DNA from: Rhodospirillales bacterium 47_12_T64
GTDB taxonomy: Bacteria; Pseudomonadota; Alphaproteobacteria; Kiloniellales; Kiloniellaceae
Reading direction: 5' to 3'
NCBI GenBank assembly: GCA_002162915.1
Contig: MABB01000038.1
Span: 4,303 to 11,056 of the forward strand
Length of the DNA: 6,754 bases
The translations under genes and the position numbers were made by a program. This document shows, piece after piece, positions 1 through 6,115 of the stretch. Numbering within the stretch: position 1 is the first letter of the stretch; the number at the start of each line of letters is the position of its first letter. Below the pieces are notes generated by a model, which was not told the origin of the DNA, made no database searches, and saw nothing but the letters and a program-made list of their open reading frames with translations.

Positions 1-768
1 GACGGGCAACCCGACCATGTGAAAACAGTTCAGACCTGGCTTGACAAAATCGGCTTCACAGCCGATGACCTCGAGTGTGGCTCTCATCTGCCTTACCACA
101 TTCCATCTATGATCGCGTTGCTGAAAAGCGGTGGTTCCGAGAGCACTCTTCACAACAACTGCTCTGGTAAACACGCTGGATTTTTAACCGTGTGCAAGCA
201 GATGGGTGTCGATCATAAAGGTTACGTTAAATACGAGCATCCACTGCAACAACGTATCCTTGGCGCCATGGAAAGCATGTGTGGCCTTGATCTTGGCAGT
301 GCGCCAAGAGGTCTTGATGGATGTGGCATTCCAGTTATTGGCGCACCACTTGCGAATATTGCCTTGGCCATGGCCCGATTTGCAGATCCGTCTGATCAAC
401 CAGAAGCACGGCAGGAGGCCTGCGCCCGTATTGTCAAAGCTATTGCCGCTGAACCTTTTATGATTGCCGGGTCAGATCGTTTCTGCACCAAGATCGTCGA
501 AGCCACGAAGGGCCGCGCTTTGATCAAAACAGGTGCCGAGGGTGTTTATACCGGTATTATTCCCGAACTTGGCCTGGGTATTGCCCTCAAAGCAGATGAC
601 GGTGTTACACGTTCTGCTGAAACTGTCATCGGTATGATACTGAAACGTTTAAAAATCATCGACGAGGCAACAGCAAAAGAGTTGAAAGATGTGCTGGAGC
701 CCCCCCTATTTAACCGCGCAGGTATTCAGGTTGGCCAAATTCGCGCCGCTCAAAACGCTCCGTTCTAA
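1..768 (+). CDS. L-asparaginase II family protein (zinc type), 5' end missing
   Basis: Hydrolyses L-asparagine to aspartate and ammonia, probably in the cytoplasm. The reading frame is open from base 1 and ends with TAA at 766-768, giving 255 codons. The GTG at 19 is an internal valine, not a start: the codons before it (DGQPDH) fit the family's conserved segment. Visible family blocks are CGSHLPYH, NNCSGKHAGF, DGCGIP and KTGAEG. In the Rhizobium etli enzyme ReAV, zinc is held by Cys135, Lys138 and Cys189. Here codons 54 (Cys), 57 (Lys) and 108 (Cys) show the same spacing. By that alignment about 80 N-terminal residues, including the catalytic serines, lie left of the window. The C-terminus looks complete (NRAGIQVGQIR). 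This is the R. etli-like family, not the E. coli AnsA/AnsB fold. The family is secure; activity is inferred, and some members may prefer other amides. Confidence 0.93.
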   Translation, partial: DGQPDHVKTVQTWLDKIGFTADDLECGSHLPYHIPSMIALLKSGGSESTLHNNCSGKHAGFLTVCKQMGVDHKGYVKYEHPLQQRILGAMESMCGLDLGSAPRGLDGCGIPVIGAPLANIALAMARFADPSDQPEARQEACARIVKAIAAEPFMIAGSDRFCTKIVEATKGRALIKTGAEGVYTGIIPELGLGIALKADDGVTRSAETVIGMILKRLKIIDEATAKELKDVLEPPLFNRAGIQVGQIRAAQNAPF

Positions 769-790
769 ATCCCGATATTCACTTAAACAC

Positions 791-826
791 CCCCAGCTAG
801 GTAAAGCCTTAACGGCCGAGTTGGGG
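791..826 (+). terminator. Possible weak terminator or hairpin after the asparaginase gene
   Basis: CCCCAGCT at 791-798 can pair with AGTTGGGG at 819-826 (eight pairs, one G-T wobble) around a 20-base loop. The loop could itself form a short GCC/GGC stem. It starts 23 bases after the asparaginase stop. No clean T-run follows, only GTTTTA about ten bases later, so intrinsic termination is doubtful. It could equally be structure in the leader of the next gene. Confidence 0.3.
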
Positions 827-876
827 AGTACATTGTTTTAGAGTGTTCTCCTGATTTATTCCATTCCCCCTAGGCC

Positions 877-881
877 GGAGG
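877..881 (+). promoter_or_regulatory. Shine-Dalgarno GGAGG supporting a TTG start
   Basis: A full GGAGG lies seven bases before the TTG at 889-891. This perfect spacing is the main reason to accept the rare TTG as the real start of the methyltransferase. The encoded protein then begins MTKQTVQPE and reaches its conserved YPYP motif at residues 17-20. Confidence 0.8.
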
Positions 882-888
882 TATCGGC

Positions 889-2148
889 TTGACCAAACAG
901 ACTGTGCAGCCCGAGGTCCAAGACCAATATGAAGCCTACCCTTATCCTGCCAGAGATCCACGGGATGAGAAGAAACGATTGATAACGGGCTCGCCGAGTA
1001 ACTTGGCAGAGCTTAATCATTATCTTTTTGCAGGCCGTCGCGACTTTTCAAAACCCTTCCGTGTCCTTGTTGCTGGTGGAGGAACAGGTGATGCGACCAT
1101 TATGTTGGCCCAACAACTGGCCGATGCCTCCCTTAACGGCAAAGGCTTTGAAGGTCAGGTCACATATTTGGATCTTTCCACTGCTTCGCGCGCTATCGCA
1201 GAGGCCCGTGCCACAGAACGCGGACTTACAAACATCACGTTCATTAACGGCTCCCTACTGGACCTGCCTAATCTCGACTTGGAGCCTTTCGATTATATCG
1301 ACTGCTGCGGCGTCCTCCACCATCTGAACCAACCCAAAGACGGCTTAAAAGCACTGGCTTCCGTCCTCAAGGATGATGGCGGTATGGGATTGATGGTTTA
1401 TGGTGAGTACGGGCGTGAAGGCGTTTATCCGATGCAGGCATTGCTCAGGGATCTTTGCAAGAACTGTAGCTCTCTTGCAGAGAAAGTGAAACTAACCCGT
1501 CGCCTTTTAGAAAAACTGCCCGCCAGCAACAGCTTTAATCGCAACCCCTTTGTAATTGATCATAAAGCGAGTGATGCCGAGTTGGTTGATCTGTTGCTAC
1601 ACAGTTGTGACCGGGCCTACACCGTACCGCAAATAGAAGACCTCGTGGCTTCAGCAACACTGAAGGTTGCCAGCTTTGTTGAGCCTGTGCGCTATCAACT
1701 GGAAACTTATCTGAAAGACAGCAAACTACAGCAAGCTTCTGTTGGACTAAGCGCTATGGAAAAGGCAGCTATTGCAGAGAAACTTGCGAGCAATATGAAA
1801 CTGCACGTGTTTTATGTATCACGGCATCTGGGTACTGTCGCCGATCTTTCGGATGCAGAAAAAGCAATTCCGGTCTTACGTGAGATGAAGCCGGAACAGC
1901 TGTCGACCAGCCTGAAAAAGACTCCAGCTTTGAAATCAAACTTGGATGGCGTTCCGATCAACATCCCCTTACCACGCCTTGCCGCAGCAATTGCCGGCCG
2001 CTGTGATGGCCAGAAAAATTTAACTGATATTTTTTCTGATTTGAAAGAACTGGATTCACGGCTCGAGTGGGATGTATTCGTCCAACAGTTCACGGTGTTC
2101 TACAAAGCATTCAATAGCCTTAACCACCTCTTCCTACGCTATTCGTAA
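889..2148 (+). CDS. Class I SAM-dependent methyltransferase with long C-terminal extension
   Basis: A 419-residue protein expected to transfer a methyl group from S-adenosylmethionine to an unknown acceptor in the cytoplasm; no signal peptide or membrane segment is seen. Residues 14-24 carry the YEAYPYPARDP motif common in a group of bacterial methyltransferases. A Rossmann methyltransferase domain spans about 55-170: motif I VLVAGGGTGDA at 59-69, acidic motif II YLDLS at 93-97, and FDYIDCCGVLHHL at 134-146. Residues 170-419 form an extension unlike a minimal methyltransferase. It holds a conserved-looking block (DLLLHSCDRAYTVPQIEDL, 234-252) and a final helical segment (361-419) resembling small winged-helix or PqqD-like folds; that resemblance is a guess. 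The start is TTG with a strong ribosome site. It follows the asparaginase by 120 bp, possibly behind a weak hairpin. The family is secure, the substrate is not. Confidence 0.88.
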   Translation: MTKQTVQPEVQDQYEAYPYPARDPRDEKKRLITGSPSNLAELNHYLFAGRRDFSKPFRVLVAGGGTGDATIMLAQQLADASLNGKGFEGQVTYLDLSTASRAIAEARATERGLTNITFINGSLLDLPNLDLEPFDYIDCCGVLHHLNQPKDGLKALASVLKDDGGMGLMVYGEYGREGVYPMQALLRDLCKNCSSLAEKVKLTRRLLEKLPASNSFNRNPFVIDHKASDAELVDLLLHSCDRAYTVPQIEDLVASATLKVASFVEPVRYQLETYLKDSKLQQASVGLSAMEKAAIAEKLASNMKLHVFYVSRHLGTVADLSDAEKAIPVLREMKPEQLSTSLKKTPALKSNLDGVPINIPLPRLAAAIAGRCDGQKNLTDIFSDLKELDSRLEWDVFVQQFTVFYKAFNSLNHLFLRYS

Positions 2149-2209
2149 GAAATGCAAAGGGCAAAAATTAGATAAACCTTCCCCCATGACAAAGCCGTGG
2201 CGCTCCAGT

Positions 2210-2225
2210 AGGGTGAATACACCCT
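2210..2225. repeat. Perfect 6-bp inverted repeat with AATA tetraloop
   Basis: AGGGTG (2210-2215) and CACCCT (2220-2225) are exact reverse complements separated by AATA. The repeat lies in the 101-bp gap before the permease gene, ending 24 bases upstream of its ATG. No T-run follows on either strand, so it is not a canonical terminator. It could be an operator, a leader hairpin or chance. Nothing else is recognisable in this gap, and no clear Shine-Dalgarno precedes the permease start. Confidence 0.45.
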
Positions 2226-2249
2226 TCAGCCGATTGGCCTAGATTCCTG

Positions 2250-3206
2250 ATGCCTGCCATAAACATGTCTGCCTTTAAAAGTATTCCTGTGCCTGTACAG
2301 GGTGCCCTGCTCGTCGTCATTGCCACTTTTGGCTTTTCTGTGATGAACTTGCTTGTCCGTATCGCGAGTGAAGAACTGCCTCTTTTTCAGGTAACTTTTT
2401 TCAGAAATTTCTTCGCTTTTGCTTTCATGCTTCCCTGGCTGATGCGTGTTGGCATCACCGGACTTAAAACTAGCCGATTAAAATTGCATTTTATCAGATC
2501 GGCAATCGGTATTTCAGCAATGCTGGTATGGTTCGCATCGGTAAGTTGGCTCCCCATGGCTCAGGCTGTCGCCCTGAATTTCACCGTGCCCCTATTTGCC
2601 ACTATTGGCGCAGCGCTCATTCTTAAAGAAGACGTTAAACTCCGCCGTTGGGGTGCGACGACTATGGGTTTTGCTGGTGTTCTCGTCATCCTGCGTCCAG
2701 GTGTAGGTGATTTTAGCTTGCTCATGTTGCTACCGATACTCGCTGCTCTTTTGATGGCAGGATCAATCATGGTGGTAAAGACTCTCACCAAGACTGAGAG
2801 TACAAGCATCACCGTTTTTTATACAACCGTATTCATGACGATTATATCTTTTGTCCCCGCTGTGATGGTCTGGGAATGGCCAAGTTTAAACGTTTGGTAC
2901 GCGGTCATCGGCCTTGGTATGATTGGGGCAATGAGCAACCTTCTCATCACCAAAGCATTAGCGATCGCTGACGCATCTGCAATTATGCCTTTTGATTACG
3001 CCCGGCTCCCTTTTATGGCCCTGATGGCCTTTATGGCGTTTGGGGAAATTCCTGATTTCTGGACCTGGGTAGGTGGCGGAATAATCGCGGCCTCCGCAAT
3101 TTATATTGCTCACCGTGAAGCCCGAATACGCAAACGAGCAGATGAAAAAATCTCTACCCGAGATACTGTTCAACCAGCAAGTAATGCTCCAAGGGGAATG
3201 CCTTAA
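2250..3206 (+). CDS. EamA/DMT-family inner-membrane transporter
   Basis: A 318-residue polytopic protein of the drug/metabolite transporter superfamily, with two tandem EamA repeats (about 16-150 and 155-290). Ten hydrophobic segments can be read: about 15-37, 44-68, 80-101, 104-125, 132-150, 154-178, 186-208, 214-236, 242-264 and 268-287. The loop after segment 4 has the family signature KEDVKLRRWG, followed by GFAGVLVILRPG. The hydrophilic tail (288-318) is rich in Arg and Lys near the membrane, suggesting a cytoplasmic C-terminus. Members export amino acids, purines or other metabolites; the substrate cannot be read here. ATG at 2250 is the only upstream in-frame start after a stop at 2214. 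ATG at 2265 is a possible alternative, and neither has a good ribosome site. It converges with the next gene, with 20 bp between the stops. Confidence 0.92.
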   Translation: MPAINMSAFKSIPVPVQGALLVVIATFGFSVMNLLVRIASEELPLFQVTFFRNFFAFAFMLPWLMRVGITGLKTSRLKLHFIRSAIGISAMLVWFASVSWLPMAQAVALNFTVPLFATIGAALILKEDVKLRRWGATTMGFAGVLVILRPGVGDFSLLMLLPILAALLMAGSIMVVKTLTKTESTSITVFYTTVFMTIISFVPAVMVWEWPSLNVWYAVIGLGMIGAMSNLLITKALAIADASAIMPFDYARLPFMALMAFMAFGEIPDFWTWVGGGIIAASAIYIAHREARIRKRADEKISTRDTVQPASNAPRGMP

Positions 3207-3226
3207 AATTCGGGATGTGGTTTATT

Positions 3227-3952
3227 TTAACTTGGGTTATTTGCCTCAGATTTTTGGGTAATACCGTCTAGAGCATTTTGCCATTTTTCAACGGTTTCAA
3301 CGGGTGTGCTATTTGAAAAAGCAAGATACATGTCATATTGCCCCATAAAGGCAACTTCGCTGACTGTACTTTCAGACACTCCTTCTTCCTGCGCCATATA
3401 AGCCATAAAAACATCTGACGTTTCCAAAAGGTCATACCGCCCTTTCAGCAAAAGAAACAGTGACTTATTCACATTTAATATCGGGTTGAGGTTTTTAAAC
3501 TGCAAAGTCGTAAGCAGCTCTTCACCCGCACCACCCAACTGAACGGCAACATCACCAACTTTGCGGGCCTGTTCGAGATTTTCATCATTATTACCCAGAT
3601 ACAGATGGTTGTTTTCATGTGTAGCATAAAGCCCGACCCTGACAGTATAAAGTGGTCCAACCCACTGAAACTCGGCCTCTCTTTTTGGTGTCCTTACGAT
3701 AGAAAAAATTGCGCTATTTGGCCTTTCCTGTGCGTATTTATAGGCCCGAACCCAAGGGAGTACACTAATCTTGGGCTCTTCACCGATCTCTTTTGCCAGT
3801 GCCCGGACAATCTTTGGCCCAATACCGGTTAACACCCCATTTTCAAGGTAGTTATACGGTGCAAAATCCTCGGTATACAACTCAACAGCCCGCACATTTT
3901 CGGATAAAAAAACCATAAATGCCAAGCTGCAAAGTAACTTTTTTAACATCAT
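3227..3952 (-). CDS. Periplasmic solute-binding protein, SBP_bac_3 type, no permease nearby
   Basis: A 241-residue secreted protein. The N-terminus is a Sec signal peptide: MMLKK, a hydrophobic core, then likely cleavage after VRA near residue 22. Mature features match family 3 solute-binding proteins (PF00497): YTEDFAPYNYLENG near the start, LTGIGPKIVRAL, LPWVRAY, SIVRTPKREAEFQWVGPL with the arginine that usually grips the ligand carboxylate, and a second-lobe segment LLLKGRYDLL. At about 219 mature residues it is compact for the family. AGGG (3960-3963 on the plus strand) sits seven bases before the first ATG, although the second ATG is also possible. The family usually serves polar amino acid ABC importers, but no permease or ATPase is adjacent, so it either works with a distant transporter or is a stand-alone sensor-type protein. 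Ligand unknown. Confidence 0.88.
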   Translation of the reverse strand: MMLKKLLCSLAFMVFLSENVRAVELYTEDFAPYNYLENGVLTGIGPKIVRALAKEIGEEPKISVLPWVRAYKYAQERPNSAIFSIVRTPKREAEFQWVGPLYTVRVGLYATHENNHLYLGNNDENLEQARKVGDVAVQLGGAGEELLTTLQFKNLNPILNVNKSLFLLLKGRYDLLETSDVFMAYMAQEEGVSESTVSEVAFMGQYDMYLAFSNSTPVETVEKWQNALDGITQKSEANNPS

Positions 3953-4002
3953 AACAATTCCCTAAGCCCCCTCAGACGGCAAAAACAGGATAAGGATAAA
4001 GA

Positions 4003-4030
4003 ATTAGAATTTAGCTAAGAATAAAACAAA
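4003..4030 (-). promoter_or_regulatory. Weak candidate promoter for the solute-binding protein
   Basis: Read on the minus strand, TCTAAT (4003-4008) matches five of six bases of the -10 consensus. TTTGTT (4025-4030) lies 16 bases upstream as a poor -35. The placement about 50 bases before the ATG is sensible. The region is AT-rich, so chance matches are likely. Confidence 0.25.
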
Positions 4031-4038
4031 CGAGTGTT

Positions 4039-4067
4039 CTTGAAACCTTTCATGGAAGACTTTCAAG
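4039..4067 (-). terminator. Inverted repeat spanning the YkvA stop codon, possible terminator
   Basis: On the minus strand CTTGAAA (4067-4061) and TTTCAAG (4045-4039) are perfect complements around a 15-base loop that contains the TGA stop of the DUF1232 gene. A short inner CTT/AAG pairing could extend it. A T-rich stretch (GTTTGTTTTATTC) follows about ten bases later, too far for a textbook intrinsic terminator. It separates the DUF1232 gene from the solute-binding protein gene. Confidence 0.33.
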
Positions 4068-4427
4068 TAACTTTCGAGCTTTTTCCACATGCTCGTCTTT
4101 TACATGTTGATTTACGGATGTAATCGCGGCAATAAGCACCGAGATATCATCCGTATATCCAAAACCGACCAAAAAATCTGGTATGAGATCTGCCGGGACA
4201 ACAAAATATGCCAAGGCAGCCATGAGAATGCCCCTAACTTTGAGCGGTGTTCCTGCATCAATTGCGCAGTAATAAGCGGCGAGTAGCTTCTCGGCAAAGG
4301 TGATTTTCGCTGCAACTCTTTTGAGTTTCCGCAAGAAACCCTTCTCAACCACCTTTTCATCATCGGACAGGAGTTCATTTTCAGGATTATTTGGGTCAGG
4401 TCTTCTGAATTGAAAAAACCGCATCAT
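4050..4427 (-). CDS. YkvA family protein (DUF1232), small membrane-associated
   Basis: A 125-residue protein. Residues about 62-100 carry the DUF1232/YkvA signature: LKVRGILMAALAYFVVPADLIPDF followed by YTDD, with the conserved PxDLIPD core at 78-84 and the paired acidic residues at 93-94. The hydrophobic stretch 65-78 and the 95-105 region suggest one hairpin or one or two short membrane segments. The N-terminal 40 residues are highly charged. The family is widespread and its role is unknown. The gene follows the pterin dehydratase by 54 bp in the same direction, which allows cotranscription. The start is ATG at 4427, with a second ATG directly after it; no convincing ribosome site is visible, so the exact start is less sure than the frame. 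Confidence 0.88.
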   Translation of the reverse strand: MMRFFQFRRPDPNNPENELLSDDEKVVEKGFLRKLKRVAAKITFAEKLLAAYYCAIDAGTPLKVRGILMAALAYFVVPADLIPDFLVGFGYTDDISVLIAAITSVNQHVKDEHVEKARKLLESLP

Positions 4428-4481
4428 AAATACATGAGAAGGACTCGTAGATCTTGCAAGGCTTCACGAATAAAAACGGAC

Positions 4482-4793
4482 TTAAACTTTGGAAGCAAAA
4501 AGGTTCATTTTTTTGGCGAGTTCCACATCTAACGAGGACAAACCATCACAATCGTGCGTCGTCAAAACGATATCTACCTTGTTATAAACATTGAACCATT
4601 CGGGATGATGCCCCATCTTTTCAGCAACCAGGGCAACCCGGTTCATAAATCCCCACGCCTGGTTAAAGGTTTTAAAGACAAAAACTTTCCGGATCGCATC
4701 TCTATCCGTTTCCAGGCTCCATCCCTCCAGCGACGAAAGCAGTTCTGCCCGTTCGTCAGGGGACAATTTCTCTGGCACGCGTCGATCAGCCAT
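4482..4793 (-). CDS. Pterin-4a-carbinolamine dehydratase
   Basis: A 103-residue cytoplasmic enzyme of the PCD/DCoH family (PF01329). It dehydrates 4a-hydroxytetrahydropterin to the quinonoid dihydropterin, which recycles the cofactor used by aromatic amino acid hydroxylases such as PhhA. The catalytic signature is intact: E58-KMG-HHP (His62, His63, Pro64), then WFNVY and His80. The spacing of the three histidines equals that of His61/His62/His79 in the mammalian enzyme. The length is typical and complete. Ribosome site GAGGA (4803-4807 on the plus strand) lies nine bases before the ATG. No hydroxylase gene is adjacent, so a role outside phenylalanine catabolism, such as the molybdenum-cofactor link proposed for some bacterial members, remains open. 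It is divergent from the metallopeptidase gene. I do not assign phhB because its partner is not in the window. Confidence 0.95.
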   Translation of the reverse strand: MADRRVPEKLSPDERAELLSSLEGWSLETDRDAIRKVFVFKTFNQAWGFMNRVALVAEKMGHHPEWFNVYNKVDIVLTTHDCDGLSSLDVELAKKMNLFASKV

Positions 4794-4892
4794 ATTCTCA
4801 CATCCTCTAACAATGAAATTTGTTCTTTTTTAAACAATAGCATAGAATAATTGGATAAAAAAATGGGCGATTTAAAAAAGCGGTAACTGTGT

Positions 4893-4921
4893 TTGACATT
4901 GACAGCGCCTTTGAATCTATG
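4893..4921 (+). promoter_or_regulatory. Candidate promoter with tandem TTGACA upstream of the metallopeptidase
   Basis: TTGACATTGACA at 4893-4904 contains two back-to-back perfect -35 hexamers. With a 17-base spacer from the first, the -10 would be TCTATG (4916-4921), which is a poor match. The second has no better partner. Transcription would begin near 4928, leaving a leader of under 30 bases before the ATG at 4956. The surrounding divergent gap (4794-4955) is AT-rich before 4880 and probably also holds the dehydratase promoter, which I cannot place. Confidence 0.35.
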
Positions 4922-4955
4922 CCTATTGCCGTTCTCGGCATTCTGGAATGAGAAA

Positions 4956-5381
4956 ATGGGCCAACTTCATAACGTAGAACGTTTCACCACCCCCCCGGAG
5001 ATCAGTGATATTGAATCTCTGGCACGTGAATCCTATGCCCATATGCCAGACGAGCTTCGTGATGTTGCCAGCCAAATCAAAATCGAAGTTCAGGAATTTC
5101 CATCCGAATACATGATGGAAGCAATGGATTGCGAAACACCCTTTGAAATGCTTGGCCTTTATCAAGGAGTTGATCGCAAAACGCCCACGGAAAAAGACCT
5201 GAGTGAAGAAAAAGATACTGTGTTTCTTTTTCGTCGTCCCATTCTCGATTTCTGGTGCGAAAACGGCGAAGATCTAAGTCAGGTCGTCAACCACGTTCTG
5301 ATCCATGAAATTGGTCATTATTTTGGTATCTCAGATGACGATATGGAACAGATGGAAAGCCGTACAGTCAACCTATCCTGA
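4956..5381 (+). CDS. Small zinc metallopeptidase-like protein (PF06262 type, HExxHxxGxxD)
   Basis: A 141-residue soluble protein without a signal peptide. The defining motif is HEIGHYFGISDDDM: His117, Glu118, His121, Gly124 and Asp127, i.e. HExxHxxGxxD, where the two histidines and the aspartate would hold zinc and the glutamate would be catalytic. Upstream blocks match the PF06262 family: LARESYAHMPDELRD, an EVQEFPSE strand, LGLYQGV, and FLFRRPILDFW just before the active-site helix. The longer frame can be extended to a TTG at 4893, but that extra segment (LTAPLNLCLLPF) is not family-like and the TTG forms part of a TTGACA promoter-like element. ATG at 4956, with GGAATGAG just upstream, is therefore preferred. 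The gene stands alone and converges with the UDG-like gene (17 bp between the stops). Substrate and role are unknown; family members are generally uncharacterised. Confidence 0.87.
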   Translation: MGQLHNVERFTTPPEISDIESLARESYAHMPDELRDVASQIKIEVQEFPSEYMMEAMDCETPFEMLGLYQGVDRKTPTEKDLSEEKDTVFLFRRPILDFWCENGEDLSQVVNHVLIHEIGHYFGISDDDMEQMESRTVNLS

Positions 5382-5398
5382 TTTACGCTCGACAACCT

Positions 5399-5986
5399 TC
5401 ATATCAAACTTGCAATTTTCCCCCGCAAGACAGGAAGTATCTCTTCTTCAAACCAGGGGTTCTTCTTCAACCACATTGCCGACCGCCAGCTTGGGTGTGG
5501 TGTAACAAAATAATCCGGTTGGTATTCCTGCCAGGAGCGAACTGTTTCCGTCAGTGTTTTCTTACCCCTTTTGCCCAGATAATAGCGTTGAGCATACTGT
5601 CCCACCAGTAAAGTCACCTGAACATTAGGCATCTTCTCTTTGAGGCGATCATGCCATAAGGGTGCACACTCTGGTCGAGGCGGCGCATCACCCCCCTTTT
5701 CTATCCGACCGGGGTAACAAAATCCCATCGGCATGATTGCAATACGCTTTTCATCATAGAAAGTTGCCAGATCTATATCCAACCATTCCCTTAAACGATT
5801 ACCCGAAGGATCATTCCAGGGAATCCCCGTTTCATGAACCTTTGTCCCCGGCGCTTGACCGATGATCAATATCTTTGCGGTCCGGGAAGCTTTTACAACA
5901 GGACGTGGACCAAGAGGGAGTTCCGCGGCACAAACCCGACACTCTCTTATTTCAGCAAGTAATTTCTCCATCGCCATGATCACCAT
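5399..5986 (-). CDS. Uracil-DNA glycosylase family protein, putative Fe-S type
   Basis: Probably a DNA base-excision or nucleic-acid-binding protein of the uracil-DNA glycosylase superfamily, about 195 residues and cytoplasmic. Motif A reads IIGQAPG, where family 4 enzymes usually have GEAPG, and is followed by GIPWNDPSGNRLREWL. The C-terminal motif is TPHPSWR, with the HPS of the superfamily. Four cysteines follow the family 4 cluster pattern: CRVC near the N-terminus, then Cys in GFCYPG and in PECAPLW with 16 residues between them, which predicts a 4Fe-4S cluster. The frame opens at a TTG at 6052, but family proteins begin close to LLAEIRECRVC. ATG at 5986, preceded by TGTGGAAAT, is my choice; ATGs at 5977 and 5971 are alternatives. 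It lies 129 bp downstream of the VOC gene with inverted repeats between. Glycosylase activity is not assured given the altered motif A. Confidence 0.85.
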   Translation of the reverse strand: MVIMAMEKLLAEIRECRVCAAELPLGPRPVVKASRTAKILIIGQAPGTKVHETGIPWNDPSGNRLREWLDIDLATFYDEKRIAIMPMGFCYPGRIEKGGDAPPRPECAPLWHDRLKEKMPNVQVTLLVGQYAQRYYLGKRGKKTLTETVRSWQEYQPDYFVTPHPSWRSAMWLKKNPWFEEEILPVLRGKIASLI

Positions 5987-6010
5987 ATTTCCACAACAGA
6001 TACTTTGAAG

Positions 6011-6040
6011 TTCTCTCCGCACCAGTCTGTGCGAAGGGAA
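6011..6040. repeat. Imperfect 12-bp inverted repeat upstream of the UDG-like gene
   Basis: On the minus strand TTCCCTTCGCAC (6040-6029) pairs with GTGCGGAGAGAA (6022-6011) around a six-base AGACTG loop, with one mismatch and one G-T wobble; the inner five pairs are perfect. No T-run follows on either strand. It ends 24 bases before the preferred ATG of the UDG-like gene, so it may be leader structure or a binding site. Confidence 0.5.
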
Positions 6041-6066
6041 GAAAAGATACAATTCAATGGATTGTG

Positions 6067-6092
6067 AAGCCTGAGATTCGGCGGCTAGGCTT
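6067..6092 (-). terminator. Hairpin after the VOC gene, possible weak terminator
   Basis: AAGCCT (6067-6072) and AGGCTT (6087-6092) are perfect complements around a 14-base loop. Read on the minus strand the hairpin starts 23 bases after the VOC stop codon. No U-tract follows (CACAATCC), so it would be inefficient as an intrinsic terminator. Confidence 0.28.
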
Positions 6093-6115
6093 GACTATTG
6101 GAGACAACCGTTTCT

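Noticed and set aside
19..21. GTG as a start for the asparaginase
   Set aside because: The frame stays open to base 1 and the preceding codons match the family, so the gene simply continues beyond the left edge.
700..706. Runs of six or seven C (700-706, 4990-4996, 5691-5696) as possible phase-variation tracts
   Set aside because: All lie in intact frames of conserved proteins and are short; nothing suggests slippage or a broken gene.
4453..4460. CTTGCAAG palindrome between the dehydratase and DUF1232 genes
   Set aside because: An isolated eight-base palindrome with no spacing or repeat context; expected by chance.
4863..4886. Seven-codon frame MGDLKKR in the divergent gap
   Set aside because: Too short, no ribosome site, and AT-rich surroundings make a chance ATG likely.
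5987..6052. N-terminal extension of the UDG-like protein from a TTG at 6052
   Set aside because: The added residues are not family-like, no ribosome site precedes the TTG, and the DNA forms an inverted repeat. Starting at 5986 fits the family length.
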